Below, piece by piece: positions 18,402-34,284 of a stretch of DNA of 64,000 bases (within the stretch, counting starts at the first letter, position 1; every line of letters starts with the position of its first letter). Source of the DNA: Phytophthora colocasiae (lineage: Eukaryota > Oomycota > Peronosporomycetes > Peronosporales > Peronosporaceae); NCBI GenBank assembly GCA_018806915.1, contig JAGKQI010000076.1, positions 186,001-250,000 on the forward strand, written 5' to 3'. Made by a program: the position numbers and the translations under genes. The notes under the pieces are model-generated. The model was not told the origin of the DNA and ran no database searches. It saw only the letters and a list, made by a program, of their open reading frames with translations.

Positions 18402-19066
18402 TCAGGTCAACCGCGCCCTTGCGGCGTGGCGGCGCTCAGCGCGTACACACCTTCTACCAGGCCAGGACTACAACTAAGGCCTTTTGCTACTTCTCGTCTC
18501 TACTTTCCCCTCTCACTGGATGTAACAAGCAATTTGCTACTTACTACTCGTGGTTCTTGTTGGCAAGCCACACTTTCCACACTAGGCTGCGACTGTAACC
18601 CTTATCCTTTGCTTCAAGATAGAGAAATTACTATCACACTAGCTCTCGGGGATATTGTCGTCAGCACGTTTGGACTGCCAATCCGCCATCACCACCCTCC
18701 CACTGATCGTACACGACTGACTATGTTGTGCTGTTTCGACTGGTTGGCGATATTTCGTAGTGTCAGGTGACACTCACTTGGTACGTAACACGTGCGAGTG
18801 TTTAGGCATGATTGAAACGCTAGTGCATATACGAGTGAGCAAGCAGAGCGGTAGGAATCCTTCCGATGGCGGAGTGGTAGGGATCACATACCTCTATAAA
18901 TTGATACAGTGATGCTGTGGGTAAGGTGGTGTGGAGGAGAAGGGTGAAACGCGTGAGAGAGCAGAGGGAGGGCAGTGGATGTGTTTTGTGTGTTTGAGAA
19001 GGTGAGGCAGCGTTTGTGGTTTTTGAGGGAGTGAGCGGAACATGTGTTTTTGTTGTGGTTAGGTTA

Positions 19067-19171
<105 letters not shown>

Positions 19172-19835
19172 TCAGGTCAACCGCGCCCTTGCGGCGTGGC
19201 GGCGCTCAGCGCGTACACACCTTCTACCAGGCCAGGACTACAACTAAGGCCTTTTGCTACTTCTCGTCTCTACTTTCCCCTCTCACTGGATGTAACAAGC
19301 AATTTGCTACTTACTACTCGTGGTTCTTGTTGGCAAGCCACACTTTCCACACTAGGCTGCGACTGTAACCCTTATCCTTTGCTTCAAGATAGAGAAATTA
19401 CTATCACACTAGCTCTCGGGGATATTGTCGTCAGCACGTTTGGACTGCCAATCCGCCATCACCACCCTCCCACTGATCGTACACGACTGACTATGTTGTG
19501 CTGTTTCGACTGGTTGGCGATATTTCGTAGTGTCAGGTGACACTCACTTGGTACGTAACACGTGCGAGTGTTTAGGCATGATTGAAACGCTAGTGCATAT
19601 ACGAGTGAGCAAGCAGAGCGGTAGGAATCCTTCCGATGGCGGAGTGGTAGGGATCACATACCTCTATAAATTGATACAGTGATGCTGTGGGTAAGGTGGT
19701 GTGGAGGAGAAGGGTGAAACGCGTGAGAGAGCAGAGGGAGGGCAGTGGATGTGTTTTGTGTGTTTGAGAAGGTGAGGCAGCGTTTGTGGTTTTGAGGGAG
19801 TGAGCGGAACATGTGTTTTTGTTGTGGTTAGGTTA

Positions 19836-19940
<105 letters not shown>

Positions 19941-20603
19941 TCAGGTCAACCGCGCCCTTGCGGCGTGGCGGCGCTCAGCGCGTACACACCTTCTACCAGG
20001 CCAGGACTACAACTAAGGCCTTTTGCTACTTCTCGTCTCTACTTTCCCTCTCACTGGATGTAACAAGCAATTTGCTACTTACTACTCGTGGTTCTTGTTG
20101 GCAAGCCACACTTTCCACACTAGGCTGCGACTGTAACCCTTATCCTTTGCTTCAAGATAGAGAGAATTACTATCACACTAGCTCTCGGGGATATTGTCGT
20201 CAGCACGTTTGGACTGCCAATCCGCCATCACCACCCTCCCACTGATCGTACACGACTGACTATGTTGTGCTGTTTCGACTGGTTGGCGATATTTCGTAGT
20301 GTCAGGTGACACTCACTTGGTACGTAACCCGTGCGAGTGTTTAGGCATGATTGAAACGCTAGTGCATATACGAGTGAGCAAGCAGAGCGGTAGGAATCCT
20401 TCCGATGGCGGAGTGGTAGGGATCACATACCTCTATAAATTGATACAGTGATGCTGTGGGTAAGGTGGTGTGGAGGAGAAGGGTGAAACGCGTGAGAGAG
20501 CAGAGGAGGGCAGTGGATGTGTTTTGTGTGTTTGAGAAGGTGAGGCAGCGTTTGTGGTTTTGAGGGAGTGAGCGGAACATGTGTTTTTGTTGTGGTTAGG
20601 TTA

Positions 20604-20708
<105 letters not shown>

Positions 20709-21371
20709 TCAGGTCAACCGCGCCCTTGCGGCGTGGCGGCGCTCAGCGCGTACACACCTTCTACCAGGCCAGGACTACAACTAAGGCCTTTGCTACTTCT
20801 CGTCTCTACTTTCCCTCTCACTGGATGTAACAAGCAATTTGCTACTTACTACTCGTGGTTCTTGTTGGCAAGCCACACTTTCCACACTAGGCTGCGACTG
20901 TAACCCTTATCCTTTGCTTCAAGATAGAGAAATTACTATCACACTAGCTCTCGGGGATATTGTCGTCAGCACGTTTGGACTGCCAATCCGCCATCACCAC
21001 CCTCCCACTGATCGTACACGACTGACTATGTTGTGCTGTTTCGACTGGTTGGCGATATTTCGTAGTGTCAGGTGACACTCACTTGGTACGTAACCCGTGC
21101 GAGTGTTTAGGCATGATTGAAACGCTAGTGCATATACGAGTGAGCAAGCAGAGCGGTAGGAATCCTTCCGATGGCGGAGTGGTAGGGATCACATACCTCT
21201 ATAAATTGATACAGTGATGCTGTGGGTAAGGTGGTGTGGAGGAGAAGGGTGAAACGCGTGAGAGAGCAGAGGGAGGGCAGTGGATGTGTTTTGTGTGTTT
21301 GAGAAGGTGAGGCAGCGTTTGTGGTTTTTGAGGGAGTGAGCGGAACATGTGTTTTTGTTGTGGTTAGGTTA

Positions 21372-21476
<105 letters not shown>

Positions 21477-22137
21477 TCAGGTCAACCGCGCCCTTGCGGC
21501 GTGGCGGCGCTCAGCGCGTACACACCTTCTACCAGGCCAGGACTACAACTAAGGCCTTTTGCTACTTCTCGTCTCTACTTTCCCCTCTCACTGGATGTAA
21601 CAAGCAATTTGCTACTTACTACTCGTGGTTCTTGTTGGCAAGCCACACTTTCCACACTAGGCTGCGACTGTAACCCTTATCCTTTGCTTCAAGATAGAGA
21701 GAATTACTATCACACTAGCTCTCGGGGATATTGTCGTCAGCACGTTTGGACTGCCAATCCGCCATCACCACCCTCCCACTGATCGTACACGACTGACTAT
21801 GTTGTGCTGTTTCGACTGGTTGGCGATATTTCGTAGTGTCAGGTGACACTCACTTGGTACGTAACACCGTGTTTAGGCATGATTGAAACGCTAGTGCATA
21901 TACGAGTGAGCAAGCAGAGCGGTAGGAATCCTTCCGATGGCGGAGTGGTAGGGATCACATACCTCTATAAATTGATACAGTGATGCTGTGGGTAAGGTGG
22001 TGTGGAGGAGAAGGGTGAAACGCGTGAGAGAGCAGAGGGAGGGCAGTGGATGTGTTTTGTGTGTTTGAGAAGGTGAGGCAGCGTTTGTGGTTTTTGAGGG
22101 AGTGAGCGGAACATGTGTTTTTGTTGTGGTTAGGTTA

Positions 22138-22242
<105 letters not shown>

Positions 22243-22908
22243 TCAGGTCAACCGCGCCCTTGCGGCGTGGCGGCGCTCAGCGCGTACACACCTTCTACCA
22301 GGCCAGGACTACAACTAAGGCCTTTTGCTACTTCTCGTCTCTACTTTCCCCTCTCACTGGATGTAACAAGCAATTTGCTACTTACTACTCGTGGTTCTTG
22401 TTGGCAAGCCACACTTTCCACACTAGGCTGCGACTGTAACCCTTATCCTTTGCTTCAAGATAGAGAGAATTACTATCACACTAGCTCTCGGGGATATTGT
22501 CGTCAGCACGTTTGGACTGCCAATCCGCCATCACCACCCTCCCACTGATCGTACACGACTGACTATGTTGTGCTGTTTCGACTGGTTGGCGATATTTCGT
22601 AGTGTCAGGTGACACTCACTTGGTACGTAACCCGTGCGAGTGTTTAGGCATGATTGAAACGCTAGTGCATATACGAGTGAGCAAGCAGAGCGGTAGGAAT
22701 CCTTCCGATGGCGGAGTGGTAGGGATCACATACCTCTATAAATTGATACAGTGATGCTGTGGGTAAGGTGGTGTGGAGGAGAAGGGTGAAACGCGTGAGA
22801 GAGCAGAGGGAGGGCAGTGGATGTGTTTTGTGTGTTTGAGAAGGTGAGGCAGCGTTTGTGGTTTTTGAGGGAGTGAGCGGAACATGTGTTTTTGTTGTGG
22901 TTAGGTTA

Positions 22909-23013
<105 letters not shown>

Positions 23014-23678
23014 TCAGGTCAACCGCGCCCTTGCGGCGTGGCGGCGCTCAGCGCGTACACACCTTCTACCAGGCCAGGACTACAACTAAGGCCTTTTGCT
23101 ACTTCTCGTCTCTACTTTCCCCTCTCACTGGATGTAACAAGCAATTTGCTACTTACTACTCGTGGTTCTTGTTGGCAAGCCACACTTTCCACACTAGGCT
23201 GCGACTGTAACCCTTATCCTTTGCTTCAAGATAGAGAAATTACTATCACACTAGCTCTCGGGGATATTGTCGTCAGCACGTTTGGACTGCCAATCCGCCA
23301 TCACCACCCTCCCACTGATCGTACACGACTGACTATGTTGTGCTGTTTCGACTGGTTGGCGATATTTCGTAGTGTCAGGTGACACTCACTTGGTACGTAA
23401 CCCGTGCGAGTGTTTAGGCATGATTGAAACGCTAGTGCATATACGAGTGAGCAAGCAGAGCGGTAGGAATCCTTCCGATGGCGGAGTGGTAGGGATCACA
23501 TACCTCTATAAATTGATACAGTGATGCTGTGGGTAAGGTGGTGTGGAGGAGAAGGGTGAAACGCGTGAGAGAGCAGAGGGAGGGCAGTGGATGTGTTTTG
23601 TGTGTTTGAGAAGGTGAGGCAGCGTTTGTGGTTTTTGAGGGAGTGAGCGGAACATGTGTTTTTGTTGTGGTTAGGTTA

Positions 23679-23783
<105 letters not shown>

Positions 23784-24053
23784 TCAGGTCAACCGCGCCC
23801 TTGCGGCGTGGCGGCGCTCAGCGCGTACACACCTTCTACCAGGCCAGGACTACAACTAAGGCCTTTTGCTACTTCTCGTCTCTACTTTCCACTCTCACTG
23901 GATGTAACAAGCAATTTGCTACTTACTACTCGTGGTTCTTGTTGGCAAGCCACACTTTCCACACTAGGCTGCGACTGTAACCCTTATCCTTTGCTTCAAG
24001 ATAGAGAAATTACTATCACACTAGCTCTCGGGGATATTGTCGTCAGCACGTTT

Positions 24054-24391
24054 GCACTGGATGTACAAGCAATTTGCTACTTACTAGCGGTACAAACTCG
24101 TGGTTCTTGTTGGCAAGCCACACTTTCCACACTAGGCTGCGACTTTAACCCTTATCCTTTGCTTCAAGATAGAGAGAATTACTATCACACTAGCGCTCGG
24201 GGATATTGTCGTCAGCACGTTTGCACTGGATGTACAAGCAATTTGCTACTTACTAGCGGTACAAACTCGTGGTTATTGTTGGCAAGCCACACTTTCCACA
24301 CTAGGCTGCGACTTTAACCCTTATCCTTTGCTTCAAGATAGAGAGAATTACTATCACACTAGCTCTCGGGGATATTGTCGTCAGCACGTTT
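24054..24391 (+). repeat. Two extra ~169-bp subrepeats in unit 12
   Basis: Copies at 24054-24222 and 24223-24391. The second carries the GGTTATTGTT variant. Confidence 0.93.
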
Positions 24392-24785
24392 GGACTGCCA
24401 ATCCGCCATCACCACCCTCCCACTGATCGTACACGACTGACTATGTTGTGCTGTTTCGACTGGTTGGCGATATTTCGTAGTGTCAGGTGACACTCACTTG
24501 GTACGTAACACGTGCGAGTGTTTAGGCATGATTGAAACGCTAGTGCATATACGAGTGAGCAAGCAGAGCGGTAGGAATCCTTCCGATGGCGGAGTGGTAG
24601 GGATCACATACCTCTATAAATTGATACAGTGATGCTGTGGGTAAGGTGGTGTGGAGGAGAAGGGTGAAACGCGTGAGAGAGCAGAGGGAGGGCAGTGGAT
24701 GTGTTTTGTGTGTTTGAGAAGGTGAGGCAGCGTTTGTGGTTTTGAGGGAGTGAGCGGAACATGTGTTTTTGTTGTGGTTAGGTTA

Positions 24786-24890
<105 letters not shown>

Positions 24891-25159
24891 TCAGGTCAAC
24901 CGCGCCCTTGCGGCGTGGCGGCGCTCAGCGCGTACACACCTTCTACCAGGCCAGGACTACAACTAAGGCCTTTGCTACTTCTCGTCTCTACTTTCCCCTC
25001 TCACTGGATGTAACAAGCAATTTGCTACTTACTACTCGTGGTTCTTGTTGGCAAGCCACACTTTCCACACTAGGCTGCGACTGTAACCCTTATCCTTTGC
25101 TTCAAGATAGAGAAATTACTATCACACTAGCTCTCGGGGATATTGTCGTCAGCACGTTT

Positions 25160-25497
25160 GCACTGGATGTACAAGCAATTTGCTACTTACTAGCGGTACA
25201 AACTTGTGGTTCTTGTTGGCAAGCCACACTTTCCACACTAGGCTGCGACTTTAACCCTTATCCTTTGCTTCAAGATAGAGAGAATTACTATCACACTAGC
25301 GCTCGGGGATATTGTCGTCAGCACGTTTGCACTGGATGTACAAGCAATTTGCTACTTACTAGCGGTACAAACTCGTGGTTATTGTTGGCAAGCCACACTT
25401 TCCACACTAGGCTGCGACTTTAACCCTTATCCTTTGCTTCAAGATAGAGAGAATTACTATCACACTAGCTCTCGGGGATATTGTCGTCAGCACGTTT
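25160..25497 (+). repeat. Two extra ~169-bp subrepeats in unit 13
   Basis: Copies at 25160-25328 (with ACTTGTGG, as in unit 2) and 25329-25497. Confidence 0.93.
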
Positions 25498-25892
25498 GGA
25501 CTGCCAATCCGCCATCACCACCCTCCCACTGATCGTACACGACTGACTATGTTGTGCTGTTTCGACTGGTTGGCGATATTTCGTAGTGTCAGGTGACACT
25601 CACTTGGTACGTAACACGTGCGAGTGTTTAGGCATGATTGAAACGCTAGTGCATATACGAGTGAGCAAGCAGAGCGGTAGGAATCCTTCCGATGGCGGAG
25701 TGGTAGGGATCACATACCTCTATAAATTGATACAGTGATGCTGTGGGTAAGGTGGTGTGGAGGAGAAGGGTGAAACGCGTGAGAGAGCAGAGGGAGGGCA
25801 GTGGATGTGTTTTGTGTGTTTGAGAAGGTGAGGCAGCGTTTGTGGTTTTTGAGGGAGTGAGCGGAACATGTGTTTTTGTTGTGGTTAGGTTA

Positions 25893-25997
<105 letters not shown>

Positions 25998-26267
25998 TCA
26001 GGTCAACCGCGCCCTTGCGGCGTGGCGGCGCTCAGCGCGTACACACCTTCTACCAGGCCAGGACTACAACTAAGGCCTTTTGCTACTTCTCGTCTCTACT
26101 TTCCCCTCTCACTGGATGTAACAAGCAATTTGCTACTTACTACTCGTGGTTCTTGTTGGCAAGCCACACTTTCCACACTAGGCTGCGACTGTAACCCTTA
26201 TCCTTTGCTTCAAGATAGAGAAATTACTATCACACTAGCTCTCGGGGATATTGTCGTCAGCACGTTT

Positions 26268-26605
26268 GCACTGGATGTACAAGCAATTTGCTACTTACTA
26301 GCGGTACAAACTCGTGGTTCTTGTTGGCAAGCCACACTTTCCACACTAGGCTGCGACTTTAACCCTTATCCTTTGCTTCAAGATAGAGAGAATTACTATC
26401 ACACTAGCGCTCGGGGATATTGTCGTCAGCACGTTTGCACTGGATGTACAAGCAATTTGCTACTTACTAGCGGTACAAACTCGTGGTTATTGTTGGCAAG
26501 CCACACTTTCCACACTAGGCTGCGACTTTAACCCTTATCCTTTGCTTCAAGATAGAGAGAATTACTATCACACTAGCTCTCGGGGATATTGTCGTCAGCA
26601 CGTTT
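26268..26605 (+). repeat. Two extra ~169-bp subrepeats in unit 14
   Basis: Copies at 26268-26436 and 26437-26605, matching unit 12 closely. Confidence 0.93.
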
Positions 26606-27000
26606 GGACTGCCAATCCGCCATCACCACCCTCCCACTGATCGTACACGACTGACTATGTTGTGCTGTTTCGACTGGTTGGCGATATTTCGTAGTGTCAG
26701 GTGACACTCACTTGGTACGTAACACGTGCGAGTGTTTAGGCATGATTGAAACGCTAGTGCATATACGAGTGAGCAAGCAGAGCGGTAGGAATCCTTCCGA
26801 TGGCGGAGTGGTAGGGATCACATACCTCTATAAATTGATACAGTGATGCTGTGGGTAAGGTGGTGTGGAGGAGAAGGGTGAAACGCGTGAGAGAGCAGAG
26901 GGAGGGCAGTGGATGTGTTTTGTGTGTTTGAGAAGGTGAGGCAGCGTTTGTGGTTTTTGAGGGAGTGAGCGGAACATGTGTTTTTGTTGTGGTTAGGTTA

Positions 27001-27105
<105 letters not shown>

Positions 27106-27771
27106 TCAGGTCAACCGCGCCCTTGCGGCGTGGCGGCGCTCAGCGCGTACACACCTTCTACCAGGCCAGGACTACAACTAAGGCCTTTTGCTACTTCTCG
27201 TCTCTACTTTCCCTCTCACTGGATGTAACAAGCAATTTGCTACTTACTACTCGTGGTTCTTGTTGGCAAGCCACACTTTCCACACTAGGCTGCGACTGTA
27301 ACCCTTATCCTTTGCTTCAAGATAGAGAAATTACTATCACACTAGCTCTCGGGGATATTGTCGTCAGCACGTTTGGACTGCCAATCCGCCATCACCACCC
27401 TCCCACTGATCGTACACGACTGACTATGTTGTGCTGTTTCGACTGGTTGGCGATATTTCGTAGTGTCAGGTGACACTCACTTGGTACGTAACCCGTGCGA
27501 GTGTTTAGGCATGATTGAAACGCTAGTGCATATACGAGTGAGCAAGCAGAGCGGTAGGAATCCTTCCGATGGCGGAGTGGTAGGGATCACATACCTCTAT
27601 AAATTGATACAGTGATGCTGTGGGTAAGGTGGTGTGGAGGAGAAGGGTGAAACGCGTGAGAGAGCAGAGGGAGGGCAGTGGATGTGTTTTGTGTGTTTGA
27701 GAAGGTGAGGCAGCGTTTGTGGTTTTTGAGGGAGTGAGCGGAACATGTGTTTTTGTTGTGGTTAGGTTAGC

Positions 27772-27797
27772 GGCCTAGTGGTCTAGTGGCTGGGCCC
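27772..27797 (+). pseudogene. tRNA-Pro remnant with 46-nt internal deletion (copy 16)
   Basis: Only the first 18 nt and the last 8 nt of the tRNA remain (CTAGTGG joined to CTGGGCCC). The anticodon arm, variable loop, T-arm and B box are gone, so it can be neither transcribed normally nor folded. The endpoints lie in short G-rich homology (GTGG / CCGG). The same deletion is at 30036 and 42655. Confidence 0.95.
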
Positions 27798-28491
27798 GTG
27801 TTTTGCACTCTCCTGCCTGCACCCAACGTCAGGTCAACCGCGCCCTTGCGGCGTGGCGGCGCTCAGCGCGTACACACCTTCTACCAGGCCAGGACTACAA
27901 CTAAGGCCTTTTGCTACTTCTCGTCTCTACTTTCCCCTCTCACTGGATGTAACAAGCAATTTGCTACTTACTACTCGTGGTTCTTGTTGGCAAGCCACAC
28001 TTTCCACACTAGGCTGCGACTGTAACCCTTATCCTTTGCTTCAAGATAGAGAATTACTATCACACTAGCTCTCGGGGATATTGTCGTCAGCACGTTTGGA
28101 CTGCCAATCCGCCATCACCACCCTCCCACTGATCGTACACGACTGACTATGTTGTGCTGTTTCGACTGGTTGGCGATATTTCGTAGTGTCAGGTGACACT
28201 CACTTGGTACGTAACCCGTGCGAGTGTTTAGGCATGATTGAAACGCTAGTGCATATACGAGTGAGCAAGCAGAGCGGTAGGAATCCTTCCGATGGCGGAG
28301 TGGTAGGGATCACATACCTCTATAAATTGATACAGTGATGCTGTGGGTAAGGTGGTGTGGAGGAGAAGGGTGAAACGCGTGAGAGAGCAGAGGGAGGGCA
28401 GTGGATGTGTTTTGTGTGTTTGAGAAGGTGAGGCAGCGTTTGTGGTTTTTGAGGAGTGAGCGGAACATGTGTTTTTGTTGTGGTTAGGTTA

Positions 28492-28596
<105 letters not shown>

Positions 28597-29262
28597 TCAG
28601 GTCAACCGCGCCCTTGCGGCGTGGCGGCGCTCAGCGCGTACACACCTTCTACCAGGCCAGGACTACAACTGGGGCCTTTTGCTACTTCTCGTCTCTACTT
28701 TCCCCTCTCACTGGATGTAACAAGCAATTTGCTACTTACTACTCGTGGTTCTTGTTGGCAAGCCACACTTTCCACACTAGGCTGCGACTGTAACCCTTAT
28801 CCTTTGCTTCAAGATAGAGAGAATTACTATCACACTAGCTCTCGGGGATATTGTCGTCAGCACGTTTGGACTGCCAATCCGCCATCACCACCCTCCCACT
28901 GATCGTACACGACTGACTATGTTGTGCTGTTTCGACTGGTTGGCGATATTTCGTAGTGTCAGGTGACACTCACTTGGTACGTAACACGTGCGAGTGTTTA
29001 GGCATGATTGAAACGCTAGTGCATATACGAGTGAGCAAGCAGAGCGGTAGGAATCCTTCCGATGGCGGAGTGGTAGGGATCACATACCTCTATAAATTGA
29101 TACAGTGATGCTGTGGGTAAGGTGGTGTGGAGGAGAAGGGTGAAACGCGTGAGAGAGCAGAGGGAGGGCAGTGGATGTGTTTTGTGTGTTTGAGAAGGTG
29201 AGGCAGCGTTTGTGGTTTTTGAGGGAGTGAGCGGAACATGTGTTTTTGTTGTGGTTAGGTTA

Positions 29263-29367
<105 letters not shown>

Positions 29368-30035
29368 TCAGGTCAACCGCGCCCTTGCGGCGTGGCGGCG
29401 CTCAGCGCGTACACACCTTCTACCAGGCCAGGACTACAACTAAGGCCTTTTGCTACTTCTCGTCTCTACTTTCCCCTCTCACTGGATGTAACAAGCAATT
29501 TGCTACTTACTACTCGTGGTTCTTGTTGGCAAGCCACACTTTCCACACTAGGCTGCGACTGTAACCCTTATCCTTTGCTTCAAGATAGAGAGAATTACTA
29601 TCACACTAGCTCTCGGGGATATTGTCGTCAGCACGTTTGGACTGCCAATCCGCCATCACCACCCTCCCACTGATCGTACACGACTGACTATGTTGTGCTG
29701 TTTCGACTGGTTGGCGATATTTCGTAGTGTCAGGTGACACTCACTTGGTACGTAACCCGTGCGAGTGTTTAGGCATGATTGAAACGCTAGTGCATATACG
29801 AGTGAGCAAGCAGAGCGGTAGGAATCCTTCCGATGGCGGAGTGGTAGGGATCACATACCTCTATAAATTGATACAGTGATGCTGTGGGTAAGGTGGTGTG
29901 GAGGAGAAGGGTGAAACGCGTGAGAGAGCAGAGGGAGGGCAGTGGATGTGTTTTGTGTGTTTGAGAAGGTGAGGCAGCGTTTGTGGTTTTTGAGGGAGTG
30001 AGCGGAACATGTGTTTTTGTTGTGGTTAGGTTAGC

Positions 30036-30061
30036 GGCCTAGTGGTCTAGTGGCTGGGCCC
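30036..30061 (+). pseudogene. tRNA-Pro remnant with 46-nt internal deletion (copy 19)
   Basis: Same breakpoints as at 27772, two full genes away; upstream hexamer CCCGTG as at 27772. Confidence 0.95.
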
Positions 30062-30758
30062 GTGTTTTGCACTCTCCTGCCTGCACCCAACGTCAGGTCA
30101 ACCGCGCCCTTGCGGCGTGGCGGCGCTCAGCGCGTACACACCTTCTACCAGGCCAGGACTACAACTAAGGCCTTTTGCTACTTCTCGTCTCTACTTTCCC
30201 CTCTCACTGGATGTAACAAGCAATTTGCTACTTACTACTCGTGGTTCTTGTTGGCAAGCCACACTTTCCACACTAGGCTGCGACTGTAACCCTTATCCTT
30301 TGCTTCAAGATAGAGAGAATTACTATCACACTAGCTCTCGGGGATATTGTCGTCAGCACGTTTGGACTGCCAATCCGCCATCACCACCCTCCCACTGATC
30401 GTACACGACTGACTATGTTGTGCTGTTTCGACTGGTTGGCGATATTTCGTAGTGTCAGGTGACACTCACTTGGTACGTAACACGTGCGAGTGTTTAGGCA
30501 TGATTGAAACGCTAGTGCATATACGAGTGAGCAAGCAGAGCGGTAGGAATCCTTCCGATGGCGGAGTGGTAGGGATCACATACCTCTATAAATTGATACA
30601 GTGATGCTGTGGGTAAGGTGGTGTGGAGGAGAAGGGTGAAACGCGTGAGAGAGCAGAGGGAGGGCAGTGGATGTGTTTTGTGTGTTTGAGAAGGTGAGGC
30701 AGCGTTTGTGGTTTTTGAGGGAGTGAGCGGAACATGTGTTTTTGTTGTGGTTAGGTTA

Positions 30759-30863
<105 letters not shown>

Positions 30864-31528
30864 TCAGGTCAACCGCGCCCTTGCGGCGTGGCGGCGCTCA
30901 GCGCGTACACACCTTCTACCAGGCCAGGACTACAACTAAGGCCTTTGCTACTTCTCGTCTCTACTTTCCCCTCTCACTGGATGTAACAAGCAATTTGCTA
31001 CTTACTACTCGTGGTTCTTGTTGGCAAGCCACACTTTCCACACTAGGCTGCGACTGTAACCCTTATCCTTTGCTTCAAGATAGAGAGAATTACTATCACA
31101 CTAGCTCTCGGGGATATTGTCGTCAGCACGTTTGGACTGCCAATCCGCCATCACCACCCTCCCACTGATCGTACACGACTGACTATGTTGTGCTGTTTCG
31201 ACTGGTTGGCGATATTTCGTAGTGTCAGGTGACACTCACTTGGTACGTAACCCGTGCGAGTGTTTAGGCATGATTGAAACGCTAGTGCATATACGAGTGA
31301 GCAAGCAGAGCGGTAGGAATCCTTCCGATGGCGGAGTGGTAGGGATCACATACCTCTATAAATTGATACAGTGATGCTGTGGGTAAGGTGGTGTGGAGGA
31401 GAAGGGTGAAACGCGTGAGAGAGCAGAGGGAGGGCAGTGGATGTGTTTTGTGTGTTTGAGAAGGTGAGGCAGCGTTTGTGGTTTTTGATGGAGTGAGCGG
31501 AACATGTGTTTTTGTTGTGGTTAGGTTA

Positions 31529-31633
<105 letters not shown>

Positions 31634-31902
31634 TCAGGTCAACCGCGCCCTTGCGGCGTGGCGGCGCTCAGCGCGTACACACCTTCTACCAGGCCAGGAC
31701 TACAACTAAGGCCTTTTGCTACTTCTCGTCTCTACTTTCCCTCTCACTGGATGTAACAAGCAATTTGCTACTTACTACTCGTGGTTCTTGTTGGCAAGCC
31801 ACACTTTCCACACTAGGCTGCGACTGTAACCCTTATCCTTTGCTTCAAGATAGAGAAATTACTATCACACTAGCTCTCGGGGATATTGTCGTCAGCACGT
31901 TT

Positions 31903-32241
31903 GCACTGGATGTACAAGCAATTTGCTACTTACTAGCGGTACAAACTCGTGGTTCTTGTTGGCAAGCCACACTTTCCACACTAGGCTGCGACTTTAACCC
32001 TTATCCTTTGCTTCAAGATAGAGAGAATTACTATCACACTAGCGCTCGGGGATATTGTCGTCAGCACGTTTGCACTGGATGTACAAGCAATTTGCTACTT
32101 ACTAGCGGTACAAACTCGTGGTTATTGTTGGCAAGCCACACTTTCCACACTAGGCTGCGACTTTAACCCTTATCCTTTGCTTTAAGATAGAGAGAAATTA
32201 CTATCACACTAGCTCTCGGGGATATTGTCGTCAGCACGTTT
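31903..32241 (+). repeat. Two extra ~169-bp subrepeats in unit 21
   Basis: Copies at 31903-32071 and 32072-32241. The last has GCTTTAAGATAG instead of GCTTCAAGATAG. Confidence 0.93.
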
Positions 32242-32637
32242 GGACTGCCAATCCGCCATCACCACCCTCCCACTGATCGTACACGACTGACTATGTTGTG
32301 CTGTTTCGACTGGTTGGCGATATTTCGTAGTGTCAGGTGACACTCACTTGGTACGTAACACGTGCGAGTGTTTAGGCATGATTGAAACGCTAGTGCATAT
32401 ACGAGTGAGCAAGCAGAGCGGTAGGAATCCTTCCGATGGCGGAGTGGTAGGGATCACATACCTCTATAAATTGATACAGTGATGCTGTGGGTAAGGTGGT
32501 GTGGAGGAGAAGGGTGAAACGCGTGAGAGAGCAGAGAGGAGGGCAGTGGATGTGTTTTGTGTGTTTGAGAAGGTGAGGCAGCGTTTGTGGTTTTTGAGGG
32601 AGTGAGCGGAACATGTGTTTTTGTTGTGGTTAGGTTA

Positions 32638-32742
<105 letters not shown>

Positions 32743-33408
32743 TCAGGTCAACCGCGCCCTTGCGGCGTGGCGGCGCTCAGCGCGTACACACCTTCTACCA
32801 GGCCAGGACTACAACTAAGGCCTTTTGCTACTTCTCGTCTCTACTTTCCCCTCTCACTGGATGTAACAAGCAATTTGCTACTTACTACTCGTGGTTCTTG
32901 TTGGCAAGCCACACTTTCCACACTAGGCTGCGACTGTAACCCTTATCCTTTGCTTCAAGATAGAGAGAATTACTATCACACTAGCTCTCAGGGATATTGT
33001 CGTCAGCACGTTTGGACTGCCAATCCGCCATCACCACCCTCCCACTGATCGTACACGACTGACTATGTTGTGCTGTTTCGACTGGTTGGCGATATTTCGT
33101 AGTGTCAGGTGACACTCACTTGGTACGTAACCCGTGCGAGTGTTTAGGCATGATTGAAACGCTAGTGCATATACGAGTGAGCAAGCAGAGCGGTAGGAAT
33201 CCTTCCGATGGCGGAGTGGTAGGGATCACATACCTCTATAAATTGATACAGTGATGCTGTGGGTAAGGTGGTGTGGAGGAGAAGGGTGAAACGCGTGAGA
33301 GAGCAGAGGGAGGGCAGTGGATGTGTTTTGTGTGTTTGAGAAGGTGAGGCAGCGTTTGTGGTTTTTGAGGGAGTGAGCGGAACATGTGTTTTTGTTGTGG
33401 TTAGGTTA

Positions 33409-33513
<105 letters not shown>

Positions 33514-34179
33514 TCAGGTCAACCGCGCCCTTGCGGCGTGGCGGCGCTCAGCGCGTACACACCTTCTACCAGGCCAGGACTACAACTAAGGCCTTTTGCT
33601 ACTTCTCGTCTCTACTTTCCCCTCTCACTGGATGTAACAAGCAATTTGCTACTTACTACTCGTGGTTCTTGTTGGCAAGCCACACTTTCCACACTAGGCT
33701 GCGACTGTAACCCTTATCCTTTGCTTCAAGATAGAGAGAATTACTATCACACTAGCTCTCGGGGATATTGTCGTCAGCACGTTTGGACTGCCAATCCGCC
33801 ATCACCACCCTCCCACTGATCGTACACGACTGACTATGTTGTGCTGTTTCGACTGGTTGGCGATATTTCGTAGTGTCAGGTGACACTCACTTGGTACGTA
33901 ACACGTGCGAGTGTTTAGGCATGATTGAAACGCTAGTGCATATACGAGTGAGCAAGCAGAGCGGTAGGAATCCTTCCGATGGCGGAGTGGTAGGGATCAC
34001 ATACCTCTATAAATTGATACAGTGATGCTGTGGGTAAGGTGGTGTGGAGGAGAAGGGTGAAACGCGTGAGAGAGCAGAGGGAGGGCAGTGGATGTGTTTT
34101 GTGTGTTTGAGAAGGTGAGGCAGCGTTTGTGGTTTTTGAGGGAGTGAGCGGAACATGTGTTTTTGTTGTGGTTAGGTTA

Positions 34180-34284
<105 letters not shown>
